Notes: generated by a model not told the origin, from the letters alone. A stretch of 6,869 bases of DNA from Deltaproteobacteria bacterium (GCA_021786815.1 JAJYMR010000188.1:1-6869); one strand, 5' to 3'; positions 1 to 6,768 are shown, counted from the first letter of the stretch. Numbers and translations: made by a program.

Positions 1-577
1 AATTGCCGGTCAATATCTGCACCAGCATCGCGTGCACGATTACCGACATCGGGTAGTTCCACGACGCGATGTTCGAGATGAGCCCGATCGGCCTTCGCGT
101 GCCGAGCATCTCCTCGATTTTCTCGATGTACCACTCCACGCCCGAGATGCATCGGTCGACGTCCACCTGCGCGAGCCGGAACGGCTTTCCGATTTCCCAC
201 ATCAGCAGGTACGTCAGGAGGTCGCGATGGCGCTTCAGTTCCTCGAGGCATTTGCTGACGCAGCGTTTGCGCTCGTCGAGGTCCGTCCTCGACCAGGCCG
301 GAAACTCCTGAGCCGCAAGTTCAACCGCATGCCGCGCGACCGCGACATCAATCATCGGATAGACGCCGAGCTGGGTGCCGTCGTTGGGGGAGAAATAAGG
401 CTTTTCGTGGCCCGGATTGCGCCATTCGCCGCCGATCAGATTCAGCACCTCGCCGCTTGAGGTGAACGCCTCGGGAGCGGCGCTCCTCATCGCGGAGTAA
501 AGCCTGTCCCACTCCGCGGCGGGCAGAATATGAAGGGGAGCCGATGTCTCCGCACCTCGGTTAATCGATACTGCCAT
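1..577 (-). CDS. Aldehyde dehydrogenase family protein, N-terminal part (C-terminus off the left edge)
   Basis: This is the first 192 residues of an NAD(P)-dependent aldehyde dehydrogenase, a cytosolic enzyme family that oxidises aldehydes to carboxylic acids. Visible are the N-terminal strand LIGGEW (residues 47-52), the helix region ending in EIGKP (128-132), and the hallmark ASWNYP segment (171-176). N174 there matches the family's oxyanion-hole asparagine (Asn169 in human ALDH2). The nucleotide-binding loop continues to TGN at the edge. The catalytic Cys and general-base Glu lie beyond the window, so activity and cofactor cannot be judged. The ATG at 577-575 was chosen because GGAGG (583-587 on the complement) sits five bases upstream. 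This start gives about 30 residues more before the first conserved strand than most family members have; M30 is an alternative without an obvious better site. The gene is transcribed away from xfp across a gap of about 730 bases. The substrate is unknown. Family assignment is secure; subfamily is not. Confidence 0.93.
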   Translation of the reverse strand, partial: MAVSINRGAETSAPLHILPAAEWDRLYSAMRSAAPEAFTSSGEVLNLIGGEWRNPGHEKPYFSPNDGTQLGVYPMIDVAVARHAVELAAQEFPAWSRTDLDERKRCVSKCLEELKRHRDLLTYLLMWEIGKPFRLAQVDVDRCISGVEWYIEKIEEMLGTRRPIGLISNIASWNYPMSVIVHAMLVQILTGN

Positions 578-743
578 CTGTTCCTCCGAATCCTGATGCA
601 AGGTTCGGCAAGCGTTTCCAGAAAAACGGCGGCGCCGGGCGTGAATTTAATCCCGACGACGAAGCAGCGCGTTCTTCCTACGGCAGAGGGGCCGTCAAGA
701 CGGGCATTTGCCGACCGGTGGTAGTAGCTGAACTGTCCATCCG

Positions 744-760
744 GTTAAGCTAACTAGTTA
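744..760. promoter_or_regulatory. Candidate operator: alternating GTTA/TAAC half-sites with a 10-base palindrome
   Basis: The sequence reads GTTA (744-747), a three-base gap, TAAC (751-754), TA, then GTTA (757-760). The right part, TAACTAGTTA (751-760), is a perfect 10-base palindrome. It sits in the only markedly AT-rich patch of an otherwise GC-rich gap. On the complement, TTGATT (784-779) and TTTAAC (762-757), 16 bases apart, could be weak -35 and -10 elements (four of six matches each) for the aldehyde dehydrogenase. The palindrome would then overlap the -10. Short palindromes at this position are typical binding sites for TetR, MarR or GntR family repressors, but no regulator gene is in the window. 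The promoter call is tentative. Confidence 0.35.
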
Positions 761-950
761 AATAGGACTTTTGTGCGGAATCAAGTCTAGCGGCCCTCCA
801 CGGACTAAGAAAAGACATCCGCGCATTTCCATCGGACGTTGGCGGGCACTCTGCGGCGCGGCGGCGCACGCGCGCCTGTGTCCAGACGACGGGCTCGTCC
901 ACTGACGCATAACCGGCATGTGAAAACGCGAAGGACCCCGCGCATCCGAG

Positions 951-1011
951 GCGAGTATTTCTCTCGCGTGGCGCGCTTCGCGGACGACTTTCCCGTCCGC
1001 ATCGAAGGCGC
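951..1011 (+). other. Pair of adjacent hairpins in the intergenic region
   Basis: The first hairpin pairs GCGAG (951-955) with CTCGC (963-967) around a seven-base loop. The second is longer. GCGC (973-976), TTCG (977-980) and CGGACG (981-986) pair in turn with GCGC (1008-1011), CGAA (1003-1006) and CGTCCG (994-999). This gives 14 pairs with a CAT bulge and a G bulge and a seven-base loop. No T run follows, so it does not look like a terminator. CGCGAAG at 927-933 is complementary to CTTCGCG at 976-982 and could form a competing pairing. It may be a structured RNA, the mark of a lost mobile repeat, or chance in GC-rich DNA. The strand is arbitrary. Confidence 0.3.
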
Positions 1012-1223
1012 ATGGTCCAAAGAGCGAGAGAAGCTCCGGCGCACCGCCTGCGCCTGCATCGGCGCATCCTTCTATGAATGTTGACTCGCGTGTATCGTCT
1101 TGATCGTGGTCAGGTGTCGTTCAGCATTGAGACGCTGATCCACTTCTGATCGTTGTCTATACGCCATGCGGTTTCTCCCGACCGCGCAGCCCGCCACGCT
1201 CTCGGCGTAGTACTTTGCACGGA

Positions 1224-1254
1224 GAGCGCGGCAAAACCGCCATTTTTTGCGCTC
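1224..1254 (+). promoter_or_regulatory. xfp leader hairpin with terminator-like alternative
   Basis: GAGCGC (1224-1229) pairs perfectly with GCGCTC (1249-1254). Inside it, GGC (1230-1232) can pair with GCC (1239-1241). A competing fold pairs GCGG (1228-1231) with CCGC (1237-1240) around a five-base loop, followed by CA and six T residues (1243-1248), which resembles a small intrinsic terminator. The two folds share bases 1228-1229, so they exclude each other. The element ends 50 bases before the xfp start codon. This arrangement could act as an attenuator, but the terminator stem has only four pairs and no leader peptide or known riboswitch is recognisable. It matters only if transcription begins upstream of 1224. 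Confidence 0.3.
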
Positions 1255-1304
1255 GTTCGCCCTGGATTGAGTGCGCGAACGCAGGCAGAACTTCGGAGAC
1301 TTCG

Positions 1305-3701
1305 ATGACATCACGCAAGGACAAAGATGAAATCAACGAAAGTCCGCTTACCGATGACGAACTTCGCAAGCTCGACGCGTACTGGCGCGCGGCCAATTAC
1401 CTGTGCGTCGGGATGCTCTATCTGCACGACAATCCGCTGCTCAGAGAACCCTTACGCCCCGAGCATATAAAGCATCGCCTGCTCGGCCATTGGGGCTCCG
1501 ACCCAGGCCAGAGCTTCGTCTGGGTCCATCTGAATCGCCTCATCAAAAAATACGACCTCAACATGCTTTACATCTCGGGCCCCGGCCACGGAGCGCCGTC
1601 GGTTCTGTCGAACTGCTATCTGGAGGGCGTGTACTCGGAGGTCTATCCGGATCGAAGCGAGGACGAAGAAGGGATGCGCCGCTTCCTGCGGCTGTTTTCG
1701 TTTCCGGGCGGGATTGGCAGCCATTGCACGCCCGAGACTCCCGGTTCGATTCATGAAGGCGGCGAACTCGGATACAGCCTGTCGCACGCGTTCGGCGCGG
1801 CGTTCGACAATCCCGATCTGATCGTCGTGCCGGTCGTTGGAGACGGCGAATCGGAGACCGGGCCGCTTGCGACCTCGTGGCATTCCAACAAGTTCCTCAA
1901 CCCGATCCGCGACGGCGCCGTCCTGCCGATACTGCATCTGAACGGCTACAAGATAGCCAACCCGACGATCCTTGCGCGTATCACTCCCGAGGAGCTTCAG
2001 AGCCTGTTCGTCGGCTACGGCTACACGCCGTACGTGGTCGAGGGCGACGATCCGCCCGTGATGCATCAGAAGATGGCGGCGACGCTCGAGCGATGCGTCG
2101 GCGAAATCCGCTCGCTCCAGCAGAGGGCGCGCGAAAGCGGAGAGCCGACGCGGCCAAGGTGGCCGATGATAATCCTTCGCAGCCCCAAAGGATGGACCGC
2201 GCCAAAGGAGGTCGAGGGCCACAAGATCGAGGGCTTCTGGCGGGCGCATCAGGTGCCGATCGACGATGTCGTAACGAACCCGGAGCGGCTCAGGCTACTG
2301 GAGCGTTGGATGCGCAGTTACCGGCCCGAGGAATTGTTCGATGAACGCGGCCGGCTGATTCCAGAACTGAAAGAGCTTGCGCCTAAGGGGACGCGCCGGA
2401 TGAGCGCGAACCCGCATACCAACGGCGGACTCGTGCGCAAGCCGCTTCGGATGCCCGACTTTCGCGATTACGCGGTCGAGGTCGCGCATCCGGGTCAATC
2501 CCGCGCGCAGAATACATACGTGCTGGGCGAGTTCCTGCGCGACGTGATGCGCAACAACATGACGAACTTCCGCGTCTTCGGACCCGACGAAACCGCAGAA
2601 AACCGCCTGCAGGCGATTTACGAGGCGAGCAAGAAGGCCTGGCTGGCCGAGATGCTGCCCGAGGACAGCGACGGCGGCGAACTCGCGCGCGACGGGCGCG
2701 TGATGGAGATGCTGTCGGAGCACACGCTTGAGGGATGGCTCGAAGGCTATCTGCTGACCGGACGCCACGGGCTTCTCAACTCGTACGAAGCGTTCATTCA
2801 CATCATCGACTCGATGTTCAACCAGCACGCCAAGTGGCTGGAGAAGTGCAAGAGCGAAGTATCGTGGCGCGCGCCGCTTTCCTCGCTCAACCTGCTCATC
2901 AGCTCGACGGTGTGGCGCCAGGATCATAACGGTTTCACCCATCAGGACCCGGGCTTTATCGACGTGGTCACCAACAAGAGCGCACGCGTCACGCGAATCT
3001 ACCTTCCCCCCGACGCGAACTGCCTGTTAAGCGTCGCGGACCATTGCCTGCGCAGCACCGATTACGTCAACGTGATCGTCGCCGACAAGCAGCCCCATCC
3101 GCAGTACCTCGACATGGACGCCGCGATAAGGCACTGCACCAAGGGAATCGGGCTCTGGGAGTGGGCGAGCAACGATCAGGGCGCCGAGCCTGACGTGGTG
3201 ATCGCGGGCGCGGGCGACGTCGCAACGATGGAGGCGCTGGCCGCCACGGCGATTATCCGCGAAAAGTTCCCTGACGTGAAAATCCGCTTCATCAACGTGG
3301 TGGACCTGTTCAAACTGGAGCCGCCGGGCGAGCATCCGCACGGCCTGCCCGATCGCGACTTCGACAGCCTGTTCACGACCAACAAGCCGATCATCTTAAA
3401 CTTCCACGGCTATCCGTGGCTGATTCACAAACTCGCCTACCGGCGCAAAAATCACGAGAACATGCACGTGCGCGGTTACAAGGAAAAGGGCGATATTAAC
3501 ACTCCCCTTGAGCTTGCGATCGAAAACCAGGTCGATCGCTTCAACCTCGCGATAGACGTGATTGATCGCGTGCCGAAACTTCAGGCGGCGGGCGCGCACG
3601 TCAAGGACTGGCTGAAGGACCAGATCACCGAACATCTCAACTACGCGTTCGAGAACGGGATCGATCAGGCCGCGATTCGCGATTGGAAGTGGCCGTACTG
3701 A
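1305..3701 (+). CDS. xfp: Phosphoketolase (xylulose-5-phosphate/fructose-6-phosphate)
   Basis: This thiamine-diphosphate enzyme of the cytosol cleaves xylulose-5-phosphate and/or fructose-6-phosphate with phosphate to acetyl-phosphate plus glyceraldehyde-3-phosphate or erythrose-4-phosphate. The 798 residues match the usual length of about 800. The N-terminal domain has GHWG (61-64, H62), GPGHGAPS (92-99, H95), SHCTPETPG (139-147, H140), the cofactor motif starting GDGE (179-182), NGYKIANPT (213-221), SPKGWTAP (293-300) and H315. The middle domain has FGPDET (425-430, E429) and DHNGFTHQDPG (540-550). These correspond to catalytic residues His64, His97, His142, His320, Glu479, His548 and His553 of the Bifidobacterium enzyme as I recall it; none is missing. 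The C-terminal domain carries FHGYPWLIH (700-708), which differs from the bifidobacterial form and resembles the type common in proteobacteria and cyanobacteria. The ATG at 1305 is preferred: GGAG lies at 1295-1298, and the frame upstream has only a TTG at 1215. pgm follows 70 bases downstream, probably in one operon. Sugar preference cannot be read from the sequence. Confidence 0.97.
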   Translation: MTSRKDKDEINESPLTDDELRKLDAYWRAANYLCVGMLYLHDNPLLREPLRPEHIKHRLLGHWGSDPGQSFVWVHLNRLIKKYDLNMLYISGPGHGAPSVLSNCYLEGVYSEVYPDRSEDEEGMRRFLRLFSFPGGIGSHCTPETPGSIHEGGELGYSLSHAFGAAFDNPDLIVVPVVGDGESETGPLATSWHSNKFLNPIRDGAVLPILHLNGYKIANPTILARITPEELQSLFVGYGYTPYVVEGDDPPVMHQKMAATLERCVGEIRSLQQRARESGEPTRPRWPMIILRSPKGWTAPKEVEGHKIEGFWRAHQVPIDDVVTNPERLRLLERWMRSYRPEELFDERGRLIPELKELAPKGTRRMSANPHTNGGLVRKPLRMPDFRDYAVEVAHPGQSRAQNTYVLGEFLRDVMRNNMTNFRVFGPDETAENRLQAIYEASKKAWLAEMLPEDSDGGELARDGRVMEMLSEHTLEGWLEGYLLTGRHGLLNSYEAFIHIIDSMFNQHAKWLEKCKSEVSWRAPLSSLNLLISSTVWRQDHNGFTHQDPGFIDVVTNKSARVTRIYLPPDANCLLSVADHCLRSTDYVNVIVADKQPHPQYLDMDAAIRHCTKGIGLWEWASNDQGAEPDVVIAGAGDVATMEALAATAIIREKFPDVKIRFINVVDLFKLEPPGEHPHGLPDRDFDSLFTTNKPIILNFHGYPWLIHKLAYRRKNHENMHVRGYKEKGDINTPLELAIENQVDRFNLAIDVIDRVPKLQAAGAHVKDWLKDQITEHLNYAFENGIDQAAIRDWKWPY

Positions 3702-3771
3702 ACACACATACTATCGGGCGTCTCGCATGCATTTCGCGGCGCGAGCCGTAAACGGAGCAGGAATCGGGATT

Positions 3772-5421
3772 ATGAAAGTGAGTCCAATGGCCGGGAAGCC
3801 GGCCGAGCCTTCGATGCTGGTGAACGTGGCGCGGCTGGTCACAGCCTACTACGCCGAGCGTCCCGATCCCTCGATTCCGGCGCAACGCGTTGCCTTCGGA
3901 ACGTCGGGCCATCGCGGCTCCGCCTTCGATGCCGCGTTCAACGAGGCGCATATCCTCGCAATCACCCAAGCCATCTGCGCTTATCGCCGACAGCAGGAGA
4001 TCGACGGGCCGCTTTATCTCGGGATGGATACGCATGCGCTCTCGGAGCCTGCGTTCGCGAGCGCGCTCGAAGTGCTCGCGGCCAATGGCGTCGAGGTGAT
4101 GATCGATCGCGAGCGCGGCTACACGCCGACGCCGGTGATATCGCACGCGATCCTCACCTACAACCGCGGGCGCAAGACCGGCCTTGCCGACGGGATCGTG
4201 ATAACCCCGTCGCACAATCCGCCCGCCGACGGCGGCTTCAAGTACAACCCGCCCAACGGCGGCCCCGCCGACACGCAGGTTACAGGATGGATCCAGAACC
4301 GGGCGAACGAACTCCTCGGCGACGAGTTGCGCGGAGTCAAACGCGTTCCATTCGAGCGGGCACTCGATGCGCCGCCGACCCATCGCCACAATTACGTCGC
4401 GGCCTACGTCGGCGATCTTGGCTCGGTGGTTGATCTCGAAGCGGTCAGGCGCGCGCGTCTCAAAATCGGCGTCGATCCTCTCGGCGGCGCGGGCGTGCAT
4501 TACTGGGATGCGGTCGCCGAGCGTTATGGCCTTAACCTCGACGTCGTCAACCGCGAGGTCGATCCGACTTTTCGCTTCATGACGATGGACTGGGACGGAA
4601 AGATCCGGATGGACTGCTCGTCGCCATACGCGATGGCGCGGCTGATCGCGCTTCGCGAGCGTTACGACATCGCGTTCGCGAACGATACCGACAACGATCG
4701 CCACGGAATAGTCACGCGCAGCGCCGGGCTGATGAATCCGAATCATTATCTCGCGGCCGCGATTTCCTATCTGTTCGCGCATCGCCGCCGATGGAGCCGC
4801 GAGGCCGCCGTCGGCAAAACCGTTGTCAGCAGCGGCATAATCGACCGGGTCGCGGCGAAGCTCGGACGGAAGCTTCTCGAAGTGCCGGTAGGGTTCAAAT
4901 GGTTCGTCGACGGGCTTATCGGCGGTTCGCTCGGATTCGGCGGCGAGGAGAGCGCGGGTGCTTCGTTTCTCAGGATGGACGGCACGGTGTGGACCACGGA
5001 CAAGGACGGGCTCATCCTCGGACTGCTCGCGGCGGAAATAAAGGCCGAGACCGCGCGCGATCCGTCGGAGATTTACGCGGAGATCACGCGCGAACTGGGC
5101 GAAGCGGTCTACGAGCGAATCGACGCGCCCGCAACGCCCGAGGAAAAGAGAATCCTCGCCCGGCTCTCACCCGGGCAGATCACCGCCTCGACGCTGGCAG
5201 GCGACAAGATTATTGCGAAACTGACCGCCGCGCCAGGCAACAACGAGCCGATTGGCGGACTGAAAGTCGTGACCGAGAACGGATGGTTCGCCGCGCGGCC
5301 GTCGGGCACGGAAGACGTGTACAAGATATACGCGGAGAGCTTTCGCGGTCCGGAGCATCTTCGCCGTATCCAGGAAGAGGCGCAGGAGCTGATCTCCAGG
5401 GTGCTTGCCGCATCGCGATGA
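3772..5421 (+). CDS. pgm: Alpha-D-glucose phosphate-specific phosphoglucomutase
   Basis: This cytosolic mutase interconverts glucose-1-phosphate and glucose-6-phosphate, linking glycogen, trehalose and nucleotide-sugar metabolism to central carbon flow. The 549 residues align almost end to end with E. coli Pgm (546). FGTSGHRGS spans 42-50. The phosphoserine loop TPSHNPP spans 145-151, with S147 the residue that carries the phosphate. The magnesium site is DTDNDRHG (305-312; D305, D307, D309), where E. coli has DPDYDRHG, so the three metal ligands are kept. The sugar-binding loop GGEESAG spans 390-396, and the phosphate-binding loop RPSGTED spans 509-515. The ATG at 3772 gives an N-terminus of the same length as the E. 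coli protein and has AGGA (3759-3762) nine bases upstream. An in-frame ATG at 3727 adds 15 residues without a ribosome-binding site or family similarity. The 70-base gap after xfp contains no clear terminator, so cotranscription with xfp is likely. Tandem hairpins follow the gene. Confidence 0.97.
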   Translation: MKVSPMAGKPAEPSMLVNVARLVTAYYAERPDPSIPAQRVAFGTSGHRGSAFDAAFNEAHILAITQAICAYRRQQEIDGPLYLGMDTHALSEPAFASALEVLAANGVEVMIDRERGYTPTPVISHAILTYNRGRKTGLADGIVITPSHNPPADGGFKYNPPNGGPADTQVTGWIQNRANELLGDELRGVKRVPFERALDAPPTHRHNYVAAYVGDLGSVVDLEAVRRARLKIGVDPLGGAGVHYWDAVAERYGLNLDVVNREVDPTFRFMTMDWDGKIRMDCSSPYAMARLIALRERYDIAFANDTDNDRHGIVTRSAGLMNPNHYLAAAISYLFAHRRRWSREAAVGKTVVSSGIIDRVAAKLGRKLLEVPVGFKWFVDGLIGGSLGFGGEESAGASFLRMDGTVWTTDKDGLILGLLAAEIKAETARDPSEIYAEITRELGEAVYERIDAPATPEEKRILARLSPGQITASTLAGDKIIAKLTAAPGNNEPIGGLKVVTENGWFAARPSGTEDVYKIYAESFRGPEHLRRIQEEAQELISRVLAASR

Positions 5422-5475
5422 CCGGAATTGCCGGCGCGGCGATGCGCTCGGTCATTTGACGGGCCGCGCCCGTTT
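5417..5475 (+). terminator. Tandem hairpins after pgm, possible transcription end
   Basis: A first hairpin pairs GATGACCG (5417-5424) with CGGTCATT (5449-5456), seven Watson-Crick pairs plus one G-T, and overlaps the pgm stop codon. Within its loop, GCCG (5430-5433) pairs with CGGC (5437-5440). A second hairpin pairs ACGGGC (5459-5464) with GCCCGT (5468-5473) around a three-base loop, followed by only TTGG. The short T run makes the second a weak intrinsic terminator. The pair could also protect the 3' end of an xfp-pgm transcript or only lower readthrough into the next gene. Confidence 0.4.
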
Positions 5476-5504
5476 GGCAAGTCTGCATAACAGGGGGAGA
5501 CGAC

Positions 5505-6176
5505 ATGGCTGCGCGTACCGACGGGTTCAGGCTTGGAATCTATATTTTCGAAGACGCGGAGATAGTCGATTTCGCCGCCCCGTACGGCGTGTTTTCCGTC
5601 GCACGGCGCTACGATCCTGAAATCGACGTTTTCTTCATCGGCGAGGCGATGCGGCCGGTGCAGGCGCAGGCGGGATTCACCGTCCTGCCGAATTATTCCT
5701 TCGCGGATCGTCCGGACATGGATGCTTTTCTGATCCCCGGCGGTGCGGGCACGCGGCCCGAGATGCACAACGGCCGCCTCCACGAGTTCATCCGCGCTTT
5801 GTCCGAGCGATGCCTCCTGACGAGCGTGTGCACGGGGTCGTGGATTTACGCGAAGATGGGACTTCTCGACGGAATTCCCGCCACCAGCCGCAAGGAGGGC
5901 GACCGCGCCGAACAGACGCTCGGCAAAGTGCCGATCGAGAGGCTCGCCGCTATCGCACCGGCCTGCCGCGTGAGCCGAAGCCGTATCGTTGACGCGGGCC
6001 GGATCGTCACCGCCGCCGGAATCGCCGCCGGGATGGAGATGGGATTCCATCTGCTCGGCCGCGCGGGCTACGACGAAGGCTTCAGAGCCGAAGTCGCGCG
6101 TACGATGGAGTACAGCGAAGCTTACCGGCTGTACAAGGATGATATCGAAGTCTCGCCTTCCCCGAGCCGTAAGTAA
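5505..6176 (+). CDS. DJ-1/PfpI family protein (isonitrile hydratase/GlxA-like subgroup)
   Basis: This 223-residue protein is a single class I glutamine-amidotransferase-like domain of the DJ-1/PfpI superfamily, which includes isonitrile hydratase, putative deglycases and the N-terminal halves of GlxA-type AraC regulators. The opening strand and VDFAAPYGVF (21-30) supply the conserved Asp (D22). LIPGGAGTRP spans 76-85. The nucleophile elbow SVCTGS (107-112) carries C109 followed by T110. ATSRK (126-130) has Arg where isonitrile hydratases and many relatives have His. TAAGIAAGMEMG (169-180) is the usual C-terminal helix start. No AraC-type DNA-binding domain, signal peptide or membrane segment is present, so it is likely a stand-alone cytosolic enzyme. 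GGGGGAG (5493-5499) sits five bases before the ATG, a strong ribosome-binding site. The gene is 83 bases after pgm, behind hairpins, and only 16 bases before the mug-like gene. The family is clear; the reaction is not. Confidence 0.87.
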   Translation: MAARTDGFRLGIYIFEDAEIVDFAAPYGVFSVARRYDPEIDVFFIGEAMRPVQAQAGFTVLPNYSFADRPDMDAFLIPGGAGTRPEMHNGRLHEFIRALSERCLLTSVCTGSWIYAKMGLLDGIPATSRKEGDRAEQTLGKVPIERLAAIAPACRVSRSRIVDAGRIVTAAGIAAGMEMGFHLLGRAGYDEGFRAEVARTMEYSEAYRLYKDDIEVSPSPSRK

Positions 6177-6192
6177 GGGACGTGAAACCCGC

Positions 6193-6768
6193 ATGGCAGA
6201 TGCTGCGCGCGAGTGCCCGACGCGGCTTCGCGACGTGCTGACGCCGCGTCCGCGGATCCTGTTCGTCGGGATAAATCCGAGCCTGCGTTCCGCCGAGGTG
6301 GGCCATCATTTCGCCGGTCGCGGTAATCCGTTTTGGCGACTGCTTCACGCCTCGCGGCTCGTTCCGGTCGCGCTCGCCTGCGAAGAGGATTTGCGTCTTG
6401 CCGAGTTCGGGCTTGCGCTCACGAATCTTTGCCCCCGCGCGACGCGCTCGGCGTCAGAACTGAGCGCCGCCGAGATCGCGCGCGGTAAAGAAACGGTCGC
6501 GCGCAAGATTAGGCGCCTGCGTCCCGAGGTTGTCGCATTCGTCGGTGTCACGATCTACCGGAGTTTTTTCGGCAAGAGCGCCGGCGCCGGAGCGGGCCCC
6601 AAGGCCGAGAAAATCTTCGGCGCACGGGTCTTTGTCTTACCCAATCCAAGCGGTCTTAATGCGAGCTATCCCGGCTTCAAGGATAAGCTCGTATGGTTCG
6701 AACGCCTGCGCGAATTCGTCGCGCTCGGCAATTGGAGCTCTTCAAAAAACCCGCGCACCTTGCCATAA
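6193..6768 (+). CDS. mug: Mug/TDG-family uracil-DNA glycosylase (G/U mismatch-specific)
   Basis: This 191-residue protein belongs to uracil-DNA glycosylase family 2 (Mug/TDG), which removes uracil or damaged pyrimidines mispaired with guanine as the first step of base-excision repair. The signature GINPSLRSA (26-34) contains N28, the equivalent of the catalytic Asn18 of E. coli Mug (GINPGLSSA). HHFAGRGNPFWRLL (38-51) matches the pocket region, where E. coli has FAHPANRFW. LPNPSGLN (149-156) is the loop that enters the DNA helix (NPSGLSR in E. coli). The protein is about 20 residues longer than E. coli Mug (168), partly because of an N-terminal extension before the first strand. The ATG at 6193 is the best start. 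A purine-rich AAGGGA (6175-6180) lies 12 bases upstream, overlapping the previous stop codon and rather distant. An in-frame TTG at 5989 would overlap the preceding gene heavily and is unlikely. The 16-base gap suggests translation coupled to the upstream DJ-1/PfpI gene. Confidence 0.92.
   Translation: MADAARECPTRLRDVLTPRPRILFVGINPSLRSAEVGHHFAGRGNPFWRLLHASRLVPVALACEEDLRLAEFGLALTNLCPRATRSASELSAAEIARGKETVARKIRRLRPEVVAFVGVTIYRSFFGKSAGAGAGPKAEKIFGARVFVLPNPSGLNASYPGFKDKLVWFERLREFVALGNWSSSKNPRTLP

Larger units (their letters stand above)
578..1304. other. Long divergent intergenic region without a supported gene
   Basis: This stretch separates the divergent aldehyde dehydrogenase and xfp genes and must hold both start regions. 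Short open frames occur on both strands (for example 839-1084 plus and 750-1067 minus). They are rich in Arg, Cys and Ser, resemble no family I know, and have no convincing start, so I treat the region as non-coding. It contains an AT-rich patch with alternating GTTA half-sites (744-760), hairpins at 951-967 and 973-1011, small inverted repeats at 1121-1138 and 1168-1185, and a leader hairpin with a T run at 1224-1254. I could not identify a strong sigma-70 promoter for xfp. The region is unusually long for two metabolic genes, which leaves room for a regulatory RNA or a decayed gene. Confidence 0.6.

Noticed and set aside
839..1084. Plus-strand frame of 81 codons in the intergenic gap
   Set aside because: It starts at a TTG with no ribosome-binding site, has an Arg-rich low-quality composition, and overlaps hairpins.
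1127..1163. TTGAGA and TATACG as an xfp promoter
   Set aside because: The spacing is 25 bases and no acceptable -10 lies at 16-18 bases, so I do not call it.
1072..1167. Small minus-strand frame of 31 codons with GGGAG seven bases before its ATG
   Set aside because: The ribosome-binding site is good, but its third codon positions are about 43 percent G or C, unlike the neighbouring genes, and the peptide matches nothing I know. It may deserve a check by ribosome profiling but is not supported as a gene.
1215..1304. Upstream extension of xfp from a TTG
   Set aside because: It adds 30 residues with no family similarity and overlaps the leader hairpin, while the ATG at 1305 has a well-spaced GGAG.
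1452..2942. Minus-strand open frames opposite xfp (1452-2249 and 2295-2942)
   Set aside because: These are shadows of the phosphoketolase reading frame with no protein-like motifs.
3637..4782. Long minus-strand open frame of 381 codons opposite xfp and pgm
   Set aside because: It is antisense to strongly supported genes, is rich in Arg, His and Val, resembles no family, and is expected from the G/C third-position bias of the true genes.
5456..5491. TTGACG and CATAAC as a promoter for the DJ-1/PfpI gene
   Set aside because: The two elements are 24 bases apart, too far for sigma-70, and TTGACG overlaps the second hairpin after pgm.
5989..6192. Upstream extension of the mug frame from a TTG
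   Set aside because: It would overlap the DJ-1/PfpI gene by 188 bases, and the extra residues have no Mug similarity.
5109..6194. Minus-strand open frame of 361 codons opposite pgm and the DJ-1/PfpI gene
   Set aside because: It overlaps two confident plus-strand genes and has no recognisable domain.
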